Shown: positions 11,401 through 24,500 of the stretch, piece after piece
How positions within the stretch are numbered: the stretch's first letter is position 1
Layout of the letters: the number at the start of each line of letters is the position of its first letter
From: Mesostigma viride
Taxonomy: Eukaryota > Streptophyta > Mesostigmatophyceae > Mesostigmatales > Mesostigmataceae
Direction: 5' to 3'
NCBI GenBank assembly: GCA_009746045.1
Contig: RPFO01000065.1
Location: 996,211-1,060,210 of the forward strand
DNA length: 64,000 bases
Notes under the pieces: model-generated
What the model was told of the DNA's origin: nothing
Seen by the model: the letters and a program-made list of their open reading frames with translations, nothing else
Database searches by the model: none
Position numbers and translations under genes: made by a program

Positions 11401-14400
11401 CCTCCTGTCCCTGCCCGCACCCTCTTCCCTTCCTCTCATTGTCCCCCATGCCTTTTGCCCCTGTGTCGGCGCGCAGGTGGAGGCGAGCATGCTTGAGATT
11501 TACAACGAGAAAGTGCGCGACCTCTTCGCCAACCCGGGCAAGGTGAGCGCGCGTGTGCACAGACAGGCAGCACTGACCCTACTCATCCAAGGATAGCCAT
11601 GCACTTCCGCTGGGTAGCGGTGGCGGTCCGGGCGAGGAAAGGATCCGGGCGGGAACGTTCAATACGAGTATGTTCTCCCTCACCGTCGTTCAAAGCAACC
11701 ATGATGTTGACATTTCCTTGGTCTTGAAGTTCCTTTTGCAAACCAAAGGAAGCTTGCTTGAGAAACCAGTGTCAGGGTGAGTTAACTTACCTGTGGTCAG
11801 ATGCCATTGCAACGAGCATCCAATAGCTCAGCTGTTCTTACACAGGGACCGTGCCAGGACTGTTGGTCATTCTTGCACCTCTTAAATGATGGCTGCGCAT
11901 CTTTGCTGTTAGGGTAACCAGGAGCCGTGGGCTTGTCCTGACAACCTAACGGCCGTTGTGTTCTGGCCCTGTTAGGTACAGAGGAGCTCATATTGCCACC
12001 AGCCTACGCTTGAGCGTAAGGTAACAGCACAGGTTGGAATCCGCCTTGCAAGTTTCTCTTATTTTCAGCATAGTGCAGCTGTGGTATTAATTAGTTCATC
12101 ATCACCATTTTCCCTCATAACTGGTTCTGCTCTATTGCAAAGGTCCTATTGTGCTTACCTTTCTGGCAGGTCCTATTGTGCTTACCTTTCCGGCAGAGAT
12201 GCCCCTGGCACCCTGGAGCTGGTTGCTGCCTTGTCTTTGACTCCTAAGGTGTCTGGGGCAGCACTTTAGGCAGGGAAAAGTTTTGGCTGCGCACTTTGAG
12301 CGTTCTGTAAAGTTTATTGTGCATCGCCTGCCACAGTGTATGTCTGTAACAGCTCACCTTTCTTCCCATTTGCCATCGCTTGCGTGCACAACATCTGACA
12401 TCGCTTGTGTGCGCAACAGAGCCTCAAGGTCCGGACGCACCCGACCACGGGGCCATACGTGGAAGGCGTTTTCAGGTAATGGGCGCCATCGTGCTTTCTT
12501 GTCATCGTGGCCAGTGAACCTTTCTGGACTCATTGACAAACCAAGACACCGTCCAGGATCTGTGTGTCATATACCTGCTATGGCAAGAATGTATGCAAAT
12601 ACAAAGTCGATGACCCAAGATTCCAGGTAGGAACATTGGGATCAGCACTCTCATTGCTTTGCCCACCTCGTCAATTGCTTCTGACAGTCCAGGCACCCTG
12701 GTTGCATGGCTGACCCATTATGTCCACTCCCAGTCTGATGATCTCACACTCGCCCCACTAATATGGCTTCACAACTGTGGTTGGACGATTCTACCGCATT
12801 GCACCTGCTGTGTGAGTGGAGGGCGCTGCTGGCCTACCACACGACAGGTTGACCCTTTCTTGACCCTTAGTTGACCCTTACTTTTGCCCTTTTTTGACCC
12901 TTTCTTGACGACCGCGGAGTGTAGGCCCGCTCCCTGACCAGCTTACTGGCCCTGGGCCCTCCTCTGGGAGGACTGTTGCCCTGCTTGCTAACTGGCTGTT
13001 GGACTGTTCGTCTTGCTGGCTGCATATACTCGCATGCATCGCGCCCATGCACTTCGCCCATGATTCGGGCAGGTGTGCTTGCAAGAGCTTTGATGACATC
13101 ATCACAGTGATGGAGAAGGGCACCCTCGCGCGCACCATCCATGCCACAAACATGAACGCGACCAGTTCCCGTGCGCACACCATCGTGGAGATCATCCTCA
13201 CGCAGACCATGGTGGGTGCTGGCCTGCAAGTGTGCCACTATAGTTATAGCGAACATGTGTCCTAGTGATGCGACGTACGGGAGCACTGCCCTGCGATCCC
13301 TCCCCCTATCATGTATGGGTCGCTTGTCTGTCCCTCAATAGCTGCCATGTGTCACCATCACGTGCAGCCATCAAGCATAAGCATGCGCCCCACCGCCATG
13401 CCCAGGTACTCATGTGACTGCAGACGATGCCGTTGACGCACTCTTCTTGTCATGAGAACCTGCTGTTTGGGTCCTAAAAAGGCGTGGGGTCATGCCCAAG
13501 GATCTTTCCACCCTGGGGGTCACATTCATGGCTGTCTCACCGCCCTGGCCGAATGCGTGTGGTGTGTGGATGCTTTTTCGCTGGCGCATGCACTTGCTGG
13601 CTGCCTGCCATGCCTCCAGGTGGACAAGAAGCTTGGCACCGCCAAGGACGTGGTCAGCCGGCTCAACCTGGTGGACCTGGCGGGCAGCGAGCGGCTGGAC
13701 ACGAGCAAGGCGGAGGGAGACCGGCTCAAGGTGGGGACAAACTCCATCCCACACCATATGCTTGTGGGGACACACACACCGCAAACAACATCGTGTTGTT
13801 TGTAGGGAGAGGCACCATCCCGTGTTGTGCGCAGAGTGGGGCCACCGCCACATCCCATTGTGCGCAGACTGGGGACAAATACAATCCCACATCGTGTGCA
13901 TTGCGGGAGCACAACCATTCCACACCATGCACAGGGGCTTGAGGTCAAGTGTACATGTGCCGCTGCCTTATGCTGCACGATATCAACAATCACCACCATA
14001 TGAGTGCCAGAGTGATGATGCCAGGGTAGGGGCAGAAGGGTGTGCGCGGGAATAGCTGCCTTAAACACTTTGCAAGGGCCAACCTCCCCTTGTATAGCCT
14101 CGCTGATTCTTGTTGCCTGGCGCAGCACTTTCGTCCGTCTGTGCTACTAGCGTTGGCTCCTCTGTGTGTGTACTGGCAAGTGCATCGACCAAACCTGTGG
14201 AATACCGCCCCTGGCTCCTTGGCTGTACACCCATGGCTCCTTGTCTGTACACCAACTGTCATCATCCGATGCTCGGCCCATCCTGAGTTTGCTGCCATTC
14301 CGAATTTCCTCCTTCATTCATTTGCTCCTACACTCCTTTCCTCCCGCACTCATTTGCTCCCGCACTCATTTCCTCCCGCACTCATTTCCTCCCGCAATCG

Positions 14401-15589
14401 TTTGCTCCCGCAGGAGGGCGCAATGATCAACCTGTCGCTGTCGACGCTGGGCAAGTGCATCGCCACGCTGGCGGAGATCAACCGCCTCAAGTCGAACAAC
14501 AATGAGACGTTCAACAAGGTCCACGTGCCCTACCGGGACTCGGTGCTCACGCTGTAAGTGGGCGATGACCCGCGTGGAGGTTGGGGTACCCCGGTTGGTG
14601 CGGGACGTGGGATCTTGGGCTGGGTGGTGGGCGGCTGGCATGCACAGGTTGTTGCGCCTAAACATGGCACGGGGAGACGTATGTCCTTGTGTGTGATGTG
14701 GTGAACGTGTGTGTGTGAGAGAGAGACCACACACACGTGACCTTGTGTGTGTGATAGGATCAATGGATGCGGCTGGCCGTGTTCTAAGAGCGAGGTTGAT
14801 TTGTGTTCATGGTAGAACACTTCTGATAGCACATTTTGGATGTATGAACCCTGATATACCACATCTAGTTAGCGCGCCTCGCTTCCACTCCCATTCTTCG
14901 CAGGCTGCTAAAGGAGTCCCTGGGAGGCAACGCCAAGACCATCATGATCGCGGCGCTCAGCCCCGCCTCCTGCAACTACGAGGAGACGCTGGGGACTCTG
15001 CGATATCCTTGACAACGTCAGGGCAAGGGGGGGAGGGGGGGGGGGCGGGATGTACGGGGTATATTAGATAGCAGATTGTGGGTGTATATGCGTTGGGGGC
15101 TTCGGGGCTCTTGGGTTGTGGCTGGGGATTTACCACAAGATCCATACAGATTTTTGTGTACCTGCTCGCTTGATTGTCATTCCTGTATGGCTGGCATCAC
15201 CTGGGTGTCATGTTTACGGACCATTGACGCTGCAGAGGCACTCGTGGCTCCATCTCCAAAGAATTGTCTGCTTCTTATGTTCATTGACGTGAACCTGCGG
15301 TTTTGGCTCCGTGTGTGTGCGAGTCAACCTTGGCCCCTAGTGGTCACTTGCCCCCTAACCATGGCCACATTTCTCCTTAACCGCATCTTCTGTGCGCAAG
15401 ACACCGGGACCTGCCCCCTGCCCCGCCATCGCCCTCCGGTATCTGTGCTGCTTGATTGCTGCTTGTGCGAATCGGGCGCTCCCCCTGTACTGCTTGTGTG
15501 TGTTGGGCGCTCCACGTACGTGGACCGCGCCAAGCACATCAAGAACCGCGCAATTATCAATGAGGACGCCAACGAGAAGCTGATCCGGG
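8445..15589 (+). CDS. kinesin motor domain, exons 1-11 (residues 1 to about 380)
   Basis: Motor landmarks, in order: [13 protein letters not shown] (near residues 12-24); DYSYWS (kinesin-3 type); Walker A GQTGTGKS at 100-107; [11 protein letters not shown]; switch I NATSSRAH at 221-228; switch II DLAGSER at 258-264; VPYRDSVLT at 314-322; [20 protein letters not shown]. All ATP-site motifs needed for activity are present. Two departures from KIF1 motors: the loop-12 K-loop (residues 298-313) has only two lysines instead of a polylysine run, and the usual NKSL is NLSL. Inference: an active motor with weaker electrostatic binding to the tubulin tail. Confidence 0.93.
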
Positions 15590-18500
15590 GTACGTGGGCT
15601 GCCGCTTGGAAGGGGTAGTCCTGTAGCTGGGTGAGGAATGGGGAGAAGCTCATCCGAGATGGGATGACTGGGCACTGACGGGGCGCAGTTGGTATAGCTT
15701 GGCGGGTTCGTCGACGCTGGTCCGAGGTGGGCAAGCAGGCTGGGGCATGTAAGGGGGGAAGCTCACCCCGGGGTATGCTGGTATAACTGGGTAATGAAAG
15801 GGAGAAGCTTATCCAGGGTACAATGACGAGGGCAGTGTTGGGGGGTAGACTGTGTGGTAGTAGTTGGAGCCATGTATCGATGCATGGCAACGACGCCGTC
15901 TATGGGAAAAGCATCCTGACGGTAGAGGATGTGCAGGGAACGGTGGAGGGGTCCCTGCCTGCGGATACAGCACAGTCGCATCAGTAGCGTTCATGCCTCT
16001 TTATGTACGTTTGTGCATAGACCTTCATACCTACTTTGTACTGCTTTGTTGTGTCTCTCTGCCATCAAGCACTTATGGCTGCTCGCGTGCAAGGCGTCAA
16101 CGTTACCCTGGCATGTAATATCAGGATTCGTGGCTCGTATCGTTGCCACAGTGAAGACCTTGTTTGCCTGTAGTGCCTGTGCCTCCCCGCATTTACATTG
16201 GAAGGCAGACGCACTAGGGATGCCCTGCACAGCCTTTACATGGCCGTGGGAGACGGCATCGTGCCCCCAGTCCATGTCCATGCCCGTCCAGGCTACCCTT
16301 ATGGGTACAGGCTGGGAACAGCAAGTGCTTGTAAGTCACAACAGAGGGACCTTTGTGCCAGGTGGCTGCGGGATAGCCTTTCTATTCGTGTTATCGGGAC
16401 AGCTGGGATCTCAAACATCCCAGCGGAGCCTGTCGGTTGAAGGCCTCGCCGCTCCGCTGTGTTTCTCCATGTAATCATGACATTGCCAAGTCTAGCCTCA
16501 CTGTGGTGCTGTGGCCTATGTCCATCCTTCATGATCCCCCCTGTCCCATTCATGATGCTAGCTTTGCCTCTCTTTTTTCCTCCATCCCGTTCTTAGTGCC
16601 ATGCCATCCCTTGGGTTTCTCTGCCCCCTGCACCCATGCATATGCTGTGACCTGCCACCTTTGTGTGTGCTGGTGCACAGAACTGCGGGAGGAAGTGGAA
16701 CGCCTGCGGTCGCTGGCGCAAGGTGGCGCCACCGCATGTGAGTGGTCACCTTGTGATTCTTTTGTCACCGCGTTGGACCGGTCAGGACAGGTCGTCCCCC
16801 CAGCGGAAATGGCATGGTTTCCTTCCATGCCAGCGTACGCTCTGCTCCACGCACTATGCTCCTCGTGACTTGGCTATGTGCTGTTTTCTCAGGCCTTGCT
16901 GGCTTTTTGCCCGTGTCCGTCTCTGTTATGGTGATGGGCAAGGAGTGAGAAGAAGCGTTCAGTTTGCAAAAGATGGCCGCGTGATGCTGTGTGTGTCGGT
17001 GCCTGTCTTCGGGCAGCATGGCCCGCTTGGCAGCCATGGTGTTCATAAGCAATCGGTAATGAGTTCTGGCGGCATGACTCGGGGCAGACCACAGACATGC
17101 AGAGCTGTTGAAACCAGATGTGGAGACTTGCATGATCATTGTATGGCCATGCGGCTCGTCACAATTTTCCTTCGTTTTGTGGCAATAATAACCTCACTGC
17201 CAGCGCACGGGCGCTTTTAACAACCCCTTTCTTCTTTCCTTGACAACCACGAAGCAACTGCGACGCCTGTGAGCGCATCCACCTACCGCGCCTGCTCATG
17301 CCCTCTCGCTGCGGCATCGCGTATTGGTGCGCTGTGGTGGCCTTGCTTGAACAACATCTGCATCTTCCTCTGGCAGATGACCCCAGGGAGGTGCGCATGC
17401 TGCGGGAGCAGCTGCAGCAGAACGAGCTGATGATTGAGGAGATGAACAAATCGTAAGTGAAAGGATTCCTAGATAGTTAGATATGAAGGAATCATAAGTA
17501 CAGTATTTGCCATTTGATTTGGAGATGAACAAATCATCTGTTGGAGGCGTTCTGATGAATTGGATTCAAACAAATTGTAGATGAAAGGCTCTTTTACACA
17601 TTGCATAGGAACAAATCACAAGTATAGTGTTTGCCTTATGAATTGGAGATGAAGAACAAGGACAAAGACGTCTTTACAATCTAGCCTACCTGGCCTGCAT
17701 GGGAAATGTGCAAGTTTCTGCCTATGCTGCTGTTTACAATGGCCAACATTTTCATTCTTTTCAAACTGCTTCGATTGGCATCATGCTGGCTCAACCCACA
17801 AGGCGTTCACAACTTCCATCCTCTACCATTCTGTCATCCAACTAATCCATCACTTGCATTTCTGCGGCGCTCTGTCCCCCCTGGCAGGTGGGAGGAGAAA
17901 CTGCGCATGACAGAGAGTATGATGAACAGCAATGACGCGCAGTTCAAGGTGGGTCCGGGTGGTGCGGAAAGGCTAGCATGTCAGAGGTGGGGGGTCAAAA
18001 CCAGGCAACCAAGCATTGACCAATTGGCCGGTTCGACCAAATGATTAACCAACTGAGTGACCAAAAGACAGGCAAGCAGACACGCAGACAAATTAACGCT
18101 AATGGAAAGGAGTCCAAGAAAGAGCAATCGATCTGCTTCATTTTGGATCGCTCTCAATTCTTCGCTTATATCTGCGCGGTCGGGCCTGCAGACTGTTGTT
18201 GGACTGCGCGCTCCCTGCCAGTGCCACATGCTATCTATTCTAGGGTGTCACTAGGCAAACAGCTTAGCAGTGACGGTGCTTAGGACCCAGGCCGAATGGC
18301 CCGTGCCATGAAGCCTACAAAACAGTCATTCACGCCTTAAGTTGGGTTCGAGGGTTTCTTCGGGTCAACCCAACTTAAGGCGTGAACCCAACTTAAGGCG
18401 TTAAGTTACCAATACTTGCGACCCCCCGCCCTGCTGATGGACTTTAGGGTGTCTTTTGATAGCTCTCGTCAAGGCCGATCGAACTGCACTAAAGAATTCA

Positions 18501-21500
18501 CCCCCAAGGTCGTATTTCGGGTCGAAACTTGGATGCAAGTCATCAAACCGGCTGTAGCCGGCAGGTGAAGCCCCACACAGCACGGTAGTGCTAGCCAAAC
18601 CTGCCTAACTTGGTGTGCTACATAGGGCATGCGCGTTCATTTATGAGTAATCGTAAACAGTGCTGTGTTGCTGGCTTGAGAGCTTGCTTGCCCTTGCCAC
18701 CCGCCTTCTCGCCTGTGGTGTCTCGTTTCTGCTTTTTGTTGGACGCTGCCCCGTTGCCCATAGCAATGCGAAGACAGTTCGTTCCATCTGGCCTTATCAT
18801 CAGTTTTGTCCGCCATTACTTAGTTTTTGGGGCGCCTTTATTATGGGTTCAAATGTGACGAACGCCTTTGAACCAACTACAGCATGACTGAAGCCGTTTG
18901 CCCATGTATAGAATACCGCGTCAAGTTGTTGGGTAGCTTACTCCCCAGCTGCGAGCTAGGCCGACGTGGACCACCGTATCTCCCTCGCCTGGCACGCTTT
19001 ACGCCAATACAGGGCCCTGTGGCGCAAGCCCTTGGGCAAGCTAGAGAAACAGGACCGGTTTAAGGTCCTGGTCCTTCCTTTTCTCACGTATGGGGCCGAG
19101 ACGTGGACCCTCATAGCCGACCTTGCCAAAAAGCTGGACAGCACGGTCACCAACATGCCGCGGTCAATTTTCCGTGTTTGTGGGCTATGCTGCTCGCGTC
19201 CGCGTGTGGGCTATGCTGCTCACGTCCGCAAGGAGGACTTGTACCTATAGGCATGCCAATAGTTAGGCAGCACCATCAAGCAGCGGCGCCTGCAGCTAGT
19301 AGTAGTGCACTTCGCTCGCACCAACCAGGTAGACACATCACGTGGCCCCTCCGCAGGGCTGCGACGTGCTCAGCCTGGCAGGCACCTCCTCAGTCACGTG
19401 GGACGGGCCCAGCAATGCTAGACGTCGCTGCAAGGCCCGCACTTTCAAAGAGCAGCTAGAAGAGGACATCGGGGGGCTATGAGGCCTCTCCGTGATTTGG
19501 AAAAAGATTATGGACAAGGCTAAGTGGCCTCAGGTTATAGAGGACAACCGCGCCCCCCTCCAGTGGGAAAGCCGCGTGTTTGCAAACGCGAGAAGCATGT
19601 TAGGCAAGACCCCTATTAGGGGCTGATATAGGGTCTGGGGCAGAATAGATAGAGTAGGATTGTTTGTACCTAGAGATAGTTCTAATAGACCGGTAAAATT
19701 AAACTAAATTAAACTGTAGCACATCTCCGTTGGGAGTACATGCAGCACATATCCCTGAGAAGGGGCATATGGCTTTTTATACATTCTGGGCTACTCCGTG
19801 CAAGGGTAGGGTGTAAACTACACCTGCACTCTGGGTGCACAAAGTGCACCTGCACCACTATGTATTCCACCACCGGAGGTGCGGATAGAGGGTGGAAGAT
19901 CATCGTGGCTAAACAATGGGTAGGGCATGGCTTCTCAGCAGAGAGTATCTCTCTGCATAGGCAGAGCTTGGCTAAATTGAAAGACCAGTAGGATTGCGTG
20001 TACCCATCCATCCATCCATCCATCCATCCATCCATCCATCCATCCATCCATCCATCCATCCATCCATCCATCCATCCATCCATCCATCCATCCATCCATC
20101 CATCCATCCATCCATCCATCCATCCATCCATCCATCCATCCATCCATCCATCCATCCATCCATCCATCCATCCATCCATCCATCCATCCATCCATCCATC
20201 CATCCGTTGTTCGTGGTTAACCAAATGCTCCGTGACGGACTCCCCAACGGGAGCACGAGTTTAATTAGTTAATGCAATACCGACAATGATGACAGAATCA
20301 GCAACCAAATGACCAAGATCCGTAGTGAATTCTAGGTCACAAGTGTTGGGTGGGCAGGGTGGCGCGGGCTGGCGACCACCCACAAGTCGCGGCAGTCAAA
20401 AACAGTGCCACACCGCTCTAGAAGCCAGTTCACGCCTTAAGTTGGGTTTTCGCTAGTACAGCCAGCAGCCTTAAGTTGGGTTCGCCATGCAGCCAAATGC
20501 GACCCAACTTAAGGCGTGAACCCAACTTAAGCCAACGCAACGTAAGGCGTGAATGACTGTATAGAAATCTGGCAAACTACATGATTGCAGCTTCTCTCTA
20601 CTTCTGTGCATTCTAGAAGCCAATCCCGTGGCATGCCTGCTTGCAATGTACATGTCTATTTCAAGTCCTAACGTATGGTTGCTCGCATTACCGACATGCC
20701 TCTTGAGGGTACTTATCCTTTTCCATCACCGTGATTTTCCACGGAACGACTGCTGCGTTATACGCATTTGCTGATCGACGATTGACGGTTGATCCTGCGA
20801 GTCCTCCTCGTATTGAATGACATGCCCCTTTTTAATTCTCAGCATGCCTTGCCCCTTACCCTCTTGGCCAACTGTGCCGTGCTGGTGCCTTTCTGCTCTC
20901 CCCCCCCCCCCCTCACACGCACACCCCAGAACGTGGGTGTTCGCCTCAAGGAAAACCAGGACACGCCGCAGCTGATCAACCTGAACGAGGACCCCCAGAT
21001 CTCTGAGTGCCTCATCTACTTCATCCCCGCAGGTACGTCATCCCCTCGTTGGCGGCAGCTCAGATGGTTCGGGGGTGGAGTGGGGGTCGAGGGACCAGGA
21101 AGCAGCAGCTGTTGTACTGTTGTCCGTCCCATGTACCTTTTCTTCCCTCACCGACCCTTCCGATGCAGCTGTCATTTGAAGAACGAGCCATGGACAGACA
21201 CTGGACCATGCACGGTGCATGCTGGCCCATGCGCACACCCTCGTAGGTGCACTGTCGTTGGTCATATGGTCAGCATCGTAAACACACAAGGAATAAACCA
21301 TCTGGTCGGGGCATCAACAGGCATACGTGTAATGGCTGGTATGCACCTTCATGAATGCGCTGCCAGCCACAACCCGGCAATAGTAATCGCTACTAACCAC
21401 AATGTTCTACGTACTACTACACTAAGAATCCCAATACGACATCAAAATCAACCAGCAATTACTAACCTGCCAGAGGCTAGCCGCTAGCCAGCAAGCTCAT

Positions 21501-24500
21501 GTGCATGTTTGTTGCCGTGCCATGTCGGCTGCGCGGCGCAGGCACGACGCGGGTGGGTACGGGCCAGGCCGACCCCCCCAACGACATCCAGCTGCAGGGT
21601 CTGAGCATCAAGGCGCACCACTGTACGCTGGTCAACGAGGGGGGTAAAGTGACCATCGAGCCGGGGGCGGACGCCAAGGTGTTTGTCGATGGCAACCGCA
21701 TCACGGGACCCGTCACACTGTTGCACGTGAGTAGGGGGTTGGAGTTAGGGCGTTCGAGCCTTGGGGCATGAGAGTAGTTGGGCGTAGGAGTGTTGCGGCC
21801 AGTGAGTTGGGGCATGTGCGCGTCACGCTCCGCACACCAGGACGTTGATGGTTGCGCCAGCGTGGCCGCCATGGTCGCGGCCCTAGTCGTCATCAAAGGA
21901 GCCAGATGCCGACCTGGGGTGCATGCCTCTATGTTTCTCCATCGATATGTGTCCTGGGCGCGCCATGACTGGAGGTCTGCGGAGGGAGATGGCAGCGCCT
22001 TGTCATGAACGCGTTTCCGCACAGGATACCACGTAACCAACTTGCACGTTACGGATGCCAGCAGGAGCGCCGCGTACTGGTCGCCGTCCAGTACGCGGAG
22101 ACAAAGGAGAGGGTTGAGCCAGGGGTGGTGATAGTAAGGTTCCCTGGCTAGGTGTGTGGGAGATCTCTGTGGCTGCGCCCATACAACAAGCTGCAGGTTA
22201 GTGCAGAGCATGGTGTCCGCGACGCCCAGCGCACCGTGTGGGAGTGGGCCGCGAGTGAGCATCACGGGTGGAGATGCACAAGAGCATGGCACGCGTGCCA
22301 CAGGGGAAGCAGTCATGGCGCGAAGGCATACTGGATTATTAAGAGCATAAGATTGGGGTTATTAGATAAAGGGCAGGAGTGCGTAATTAGTGAGCAGACG
22401 TGAGGGATGTTAGGGAGGTCTGGCTGGAACGGCCCAGGCTCCCACCAGCGAGGCTAAATGGAGTAGTAGCCTTGCAAGTGTTATGTGGATGGCCACACGG
22501 CCAATCATTTCCCATGAAACTGCATGCAAACACACGTCTTCCTGCGCAGCAGTGTGCACCCATGCACCGTGATTTTCCAGTGCACATTACAGGCATACGC
22601 TGCTGTAACAACTGCCCTCATGCTTGCACAGGCATGCTGTCTTCACTGCAGCCTTGGCGGGCGGGCATGTAACTGACTGCAGGCCGTCACAGCCCAGCTA
22701 CCTGACGCAGCCACTCCCACCAATGCCTCCTATTTCCCCTCCATGATCCTGGGTCCCCGTGGGCCTGCACACGGTGCCTGGGACCCATCCCCTGTCTGCC
22801 GCCTTTGCTCCCTTTGCCCCCGCGCCACCGTTGCACATGCTGGCATCCGCCCCCCCCCCCCCCTTCTTCCCCCCCCAGAGCTCACGCGTGGTTCTGGGCA
22901 CCAACCACATCTTCCGCTTCCACGACCCGGTCGCCGCGGCCGAGCTACGCGCACAGAGGTGGGCGCGTCGCGGTGTGCTGCCGGCCCATAGCCCTATCCC
23001 CATGCTGCGCGGTTCCTGTCACGGTTGCATGTAGCAACAGGGCGCAGCATGTAGCCTCACCCCAATACACTGTAATTTCTGCACCTCGTCTGACCTGGAT
23101 ACACGAGCTGGTGCCAGACAAACCGAGCGGTATCGTTCCAACTCTGCCATGGGTCCTTGTGGGCATGTCCTCGTTGGGATGATGAGGCATACCCATGGCG
23201 TCAAGTCGACGATGCCGTGATCTAGTCTGCTCAGGAACTGCCTGTACATCTCCTTTGGCAGCCTGCCTCACAGGGCAAAGGGCAACAATTTGTAGAAAAG
23301 TGGGTTTCTCGCTACAGCATCAGGTGGTTTTCTGTGGGGAAGTGCTTCTTTTGTGTTTTCCATATGGCCTACACATTGCTTCTGTTCCTTTGTGGAAAAC
23401 TAAAGCTACGTATGCATCATGCATGCGGAGCTTAGGACTATGTTTGAGTCTAAACACGCTTGTGCTGTGTCCTTGCTGCTCATGCATTCCCTCAACACTC
23501 ACACGTAGCTTGGCTGCCTGCCTGCCTGTACGTGTGGAGGCCTTGCGCGTCCCATTAACACTCCTTAATTGATTCACGAATCACCTGCCCGCAGGGAGAA
23601 GGCCATTGCCAGCGGTGAAGCCATCAACACGCCGCAGGTCATCGACTGGGCGTTTGCTCAAAAGGAGCTGGCAGCCGCGCAAATGTAGGTGGCCTAAGTC
23701 GTTTCCAGCCAATGGAAACAGTTTGAGGAAGCTCCCACACAGGGACCTCCCCCTACCCTTTCCCACGCGAGGGCTGGGTGTGTTGCTCAGCTGTTGAAGA
23801 TGGAAGTTGATGATGGCTGCGCGGGCTGTCGGGTGGATGCGTCCGGGATTTCTAGTGGCCGTCGTCGGGGCGTTTTGCAAGTCTTTAATGAGCTGTTCAT
23901 TGGCTAGGCCCTGCTGGGCCTGGTAGGAGAGGGGACTGCTGCCGTGATCACCCGCTCACCCTGGAGTTGCTGCTCACAAGAAGTGCCCCTGTGGCCTCCA
24001 TGGGTGCTTACTGTCATATCTGAACGTGGCTAGCACATTGCCTGTGTAGTATCTTCCTTTCATTCGATCCCACACAAGGATCAGGAAACTACCAACCAAC
24101 GGACGGTGTGGTGTATTGAGGAAGCGCTTGCTGTGACTGCCGTCAATATGCTTCCAACCTCTTACACAGGCCTCTCACCCCCCAACCCGACATGTATTTA
24201 CATCCGTTTTCCCAGCATGGTCACATGCATGCCTCCGTCCCATTCAACCCCTCTTCATCCCCCTATTCACATCTTTTTGCCACATTTGTCACCCCCTCTT
24301 CACCCCTTTTCACACTTTTCACCCTTTTTCACCCCTTTTCACCCTTATGCACCCCTTTGCACCCCTTTGCACCCCTTTGCACCCCTTTGCACCCCTTTGC
24401 ACCCCTTTGCACCCCTTTGCACCCCTTTGCACCCCTTTGCACCCCTTTGCACCCCTTTGCACCCCCTCTCCCACCCCTCCGACCCCTTTTCACCCCCTCT

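Larger units (their letters stand above)
18916..20273 (+). mobile_element. LINE (family A) 3' fragment with degenerate RT C-terminus
   Basis: The reading, broken by frameshifts, contains [45 protein letters not shown], then [13 protein letters not shown] and a KKIMDKAKW segment. This is the region after the catalytic core of a non-LTR reverse transcriptase. The 3' end has an expanded (CCAT)n tract, then a CTCCCCAACGGGAG hairpin and a TTAATTAG tail. It is 5'-truncated and dead. It is interrupted at 19696-19981. Confidence 0.8.
18322..20560. mobile_element. TIR element of 2.2 kb in kinesin intron 14, with nested insertions
   Basis: The left end reads ACAGTCATTCACGCCTTA (18322-18339), and its exact inverse ends at 20560. 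Inside both ends are direct and inverted copies of AACCCAACTTAAGGCG (18346-18415; 20437-20530), like subterminal transposase-binding repeats. No transposase is visible. The interior is occupied by a LINE fragment, itself interrupted by another insertion. No target duplication is clear. Confidence 0.65.

Noticed and set aside
15371-15381. TTCTCCTTAAC as U12 branch point
   Set aside because: Excellent match, but about 135 nt from the only frame-compatible acceptor; U12 branch points lie within about 10-30 nt.
19994-20272. ORFs of repeated Ser/Ile/His/Pro or Met/Asp/Gly/Trp
   Set aside because: Products of the (CCAT)n microsatellite.
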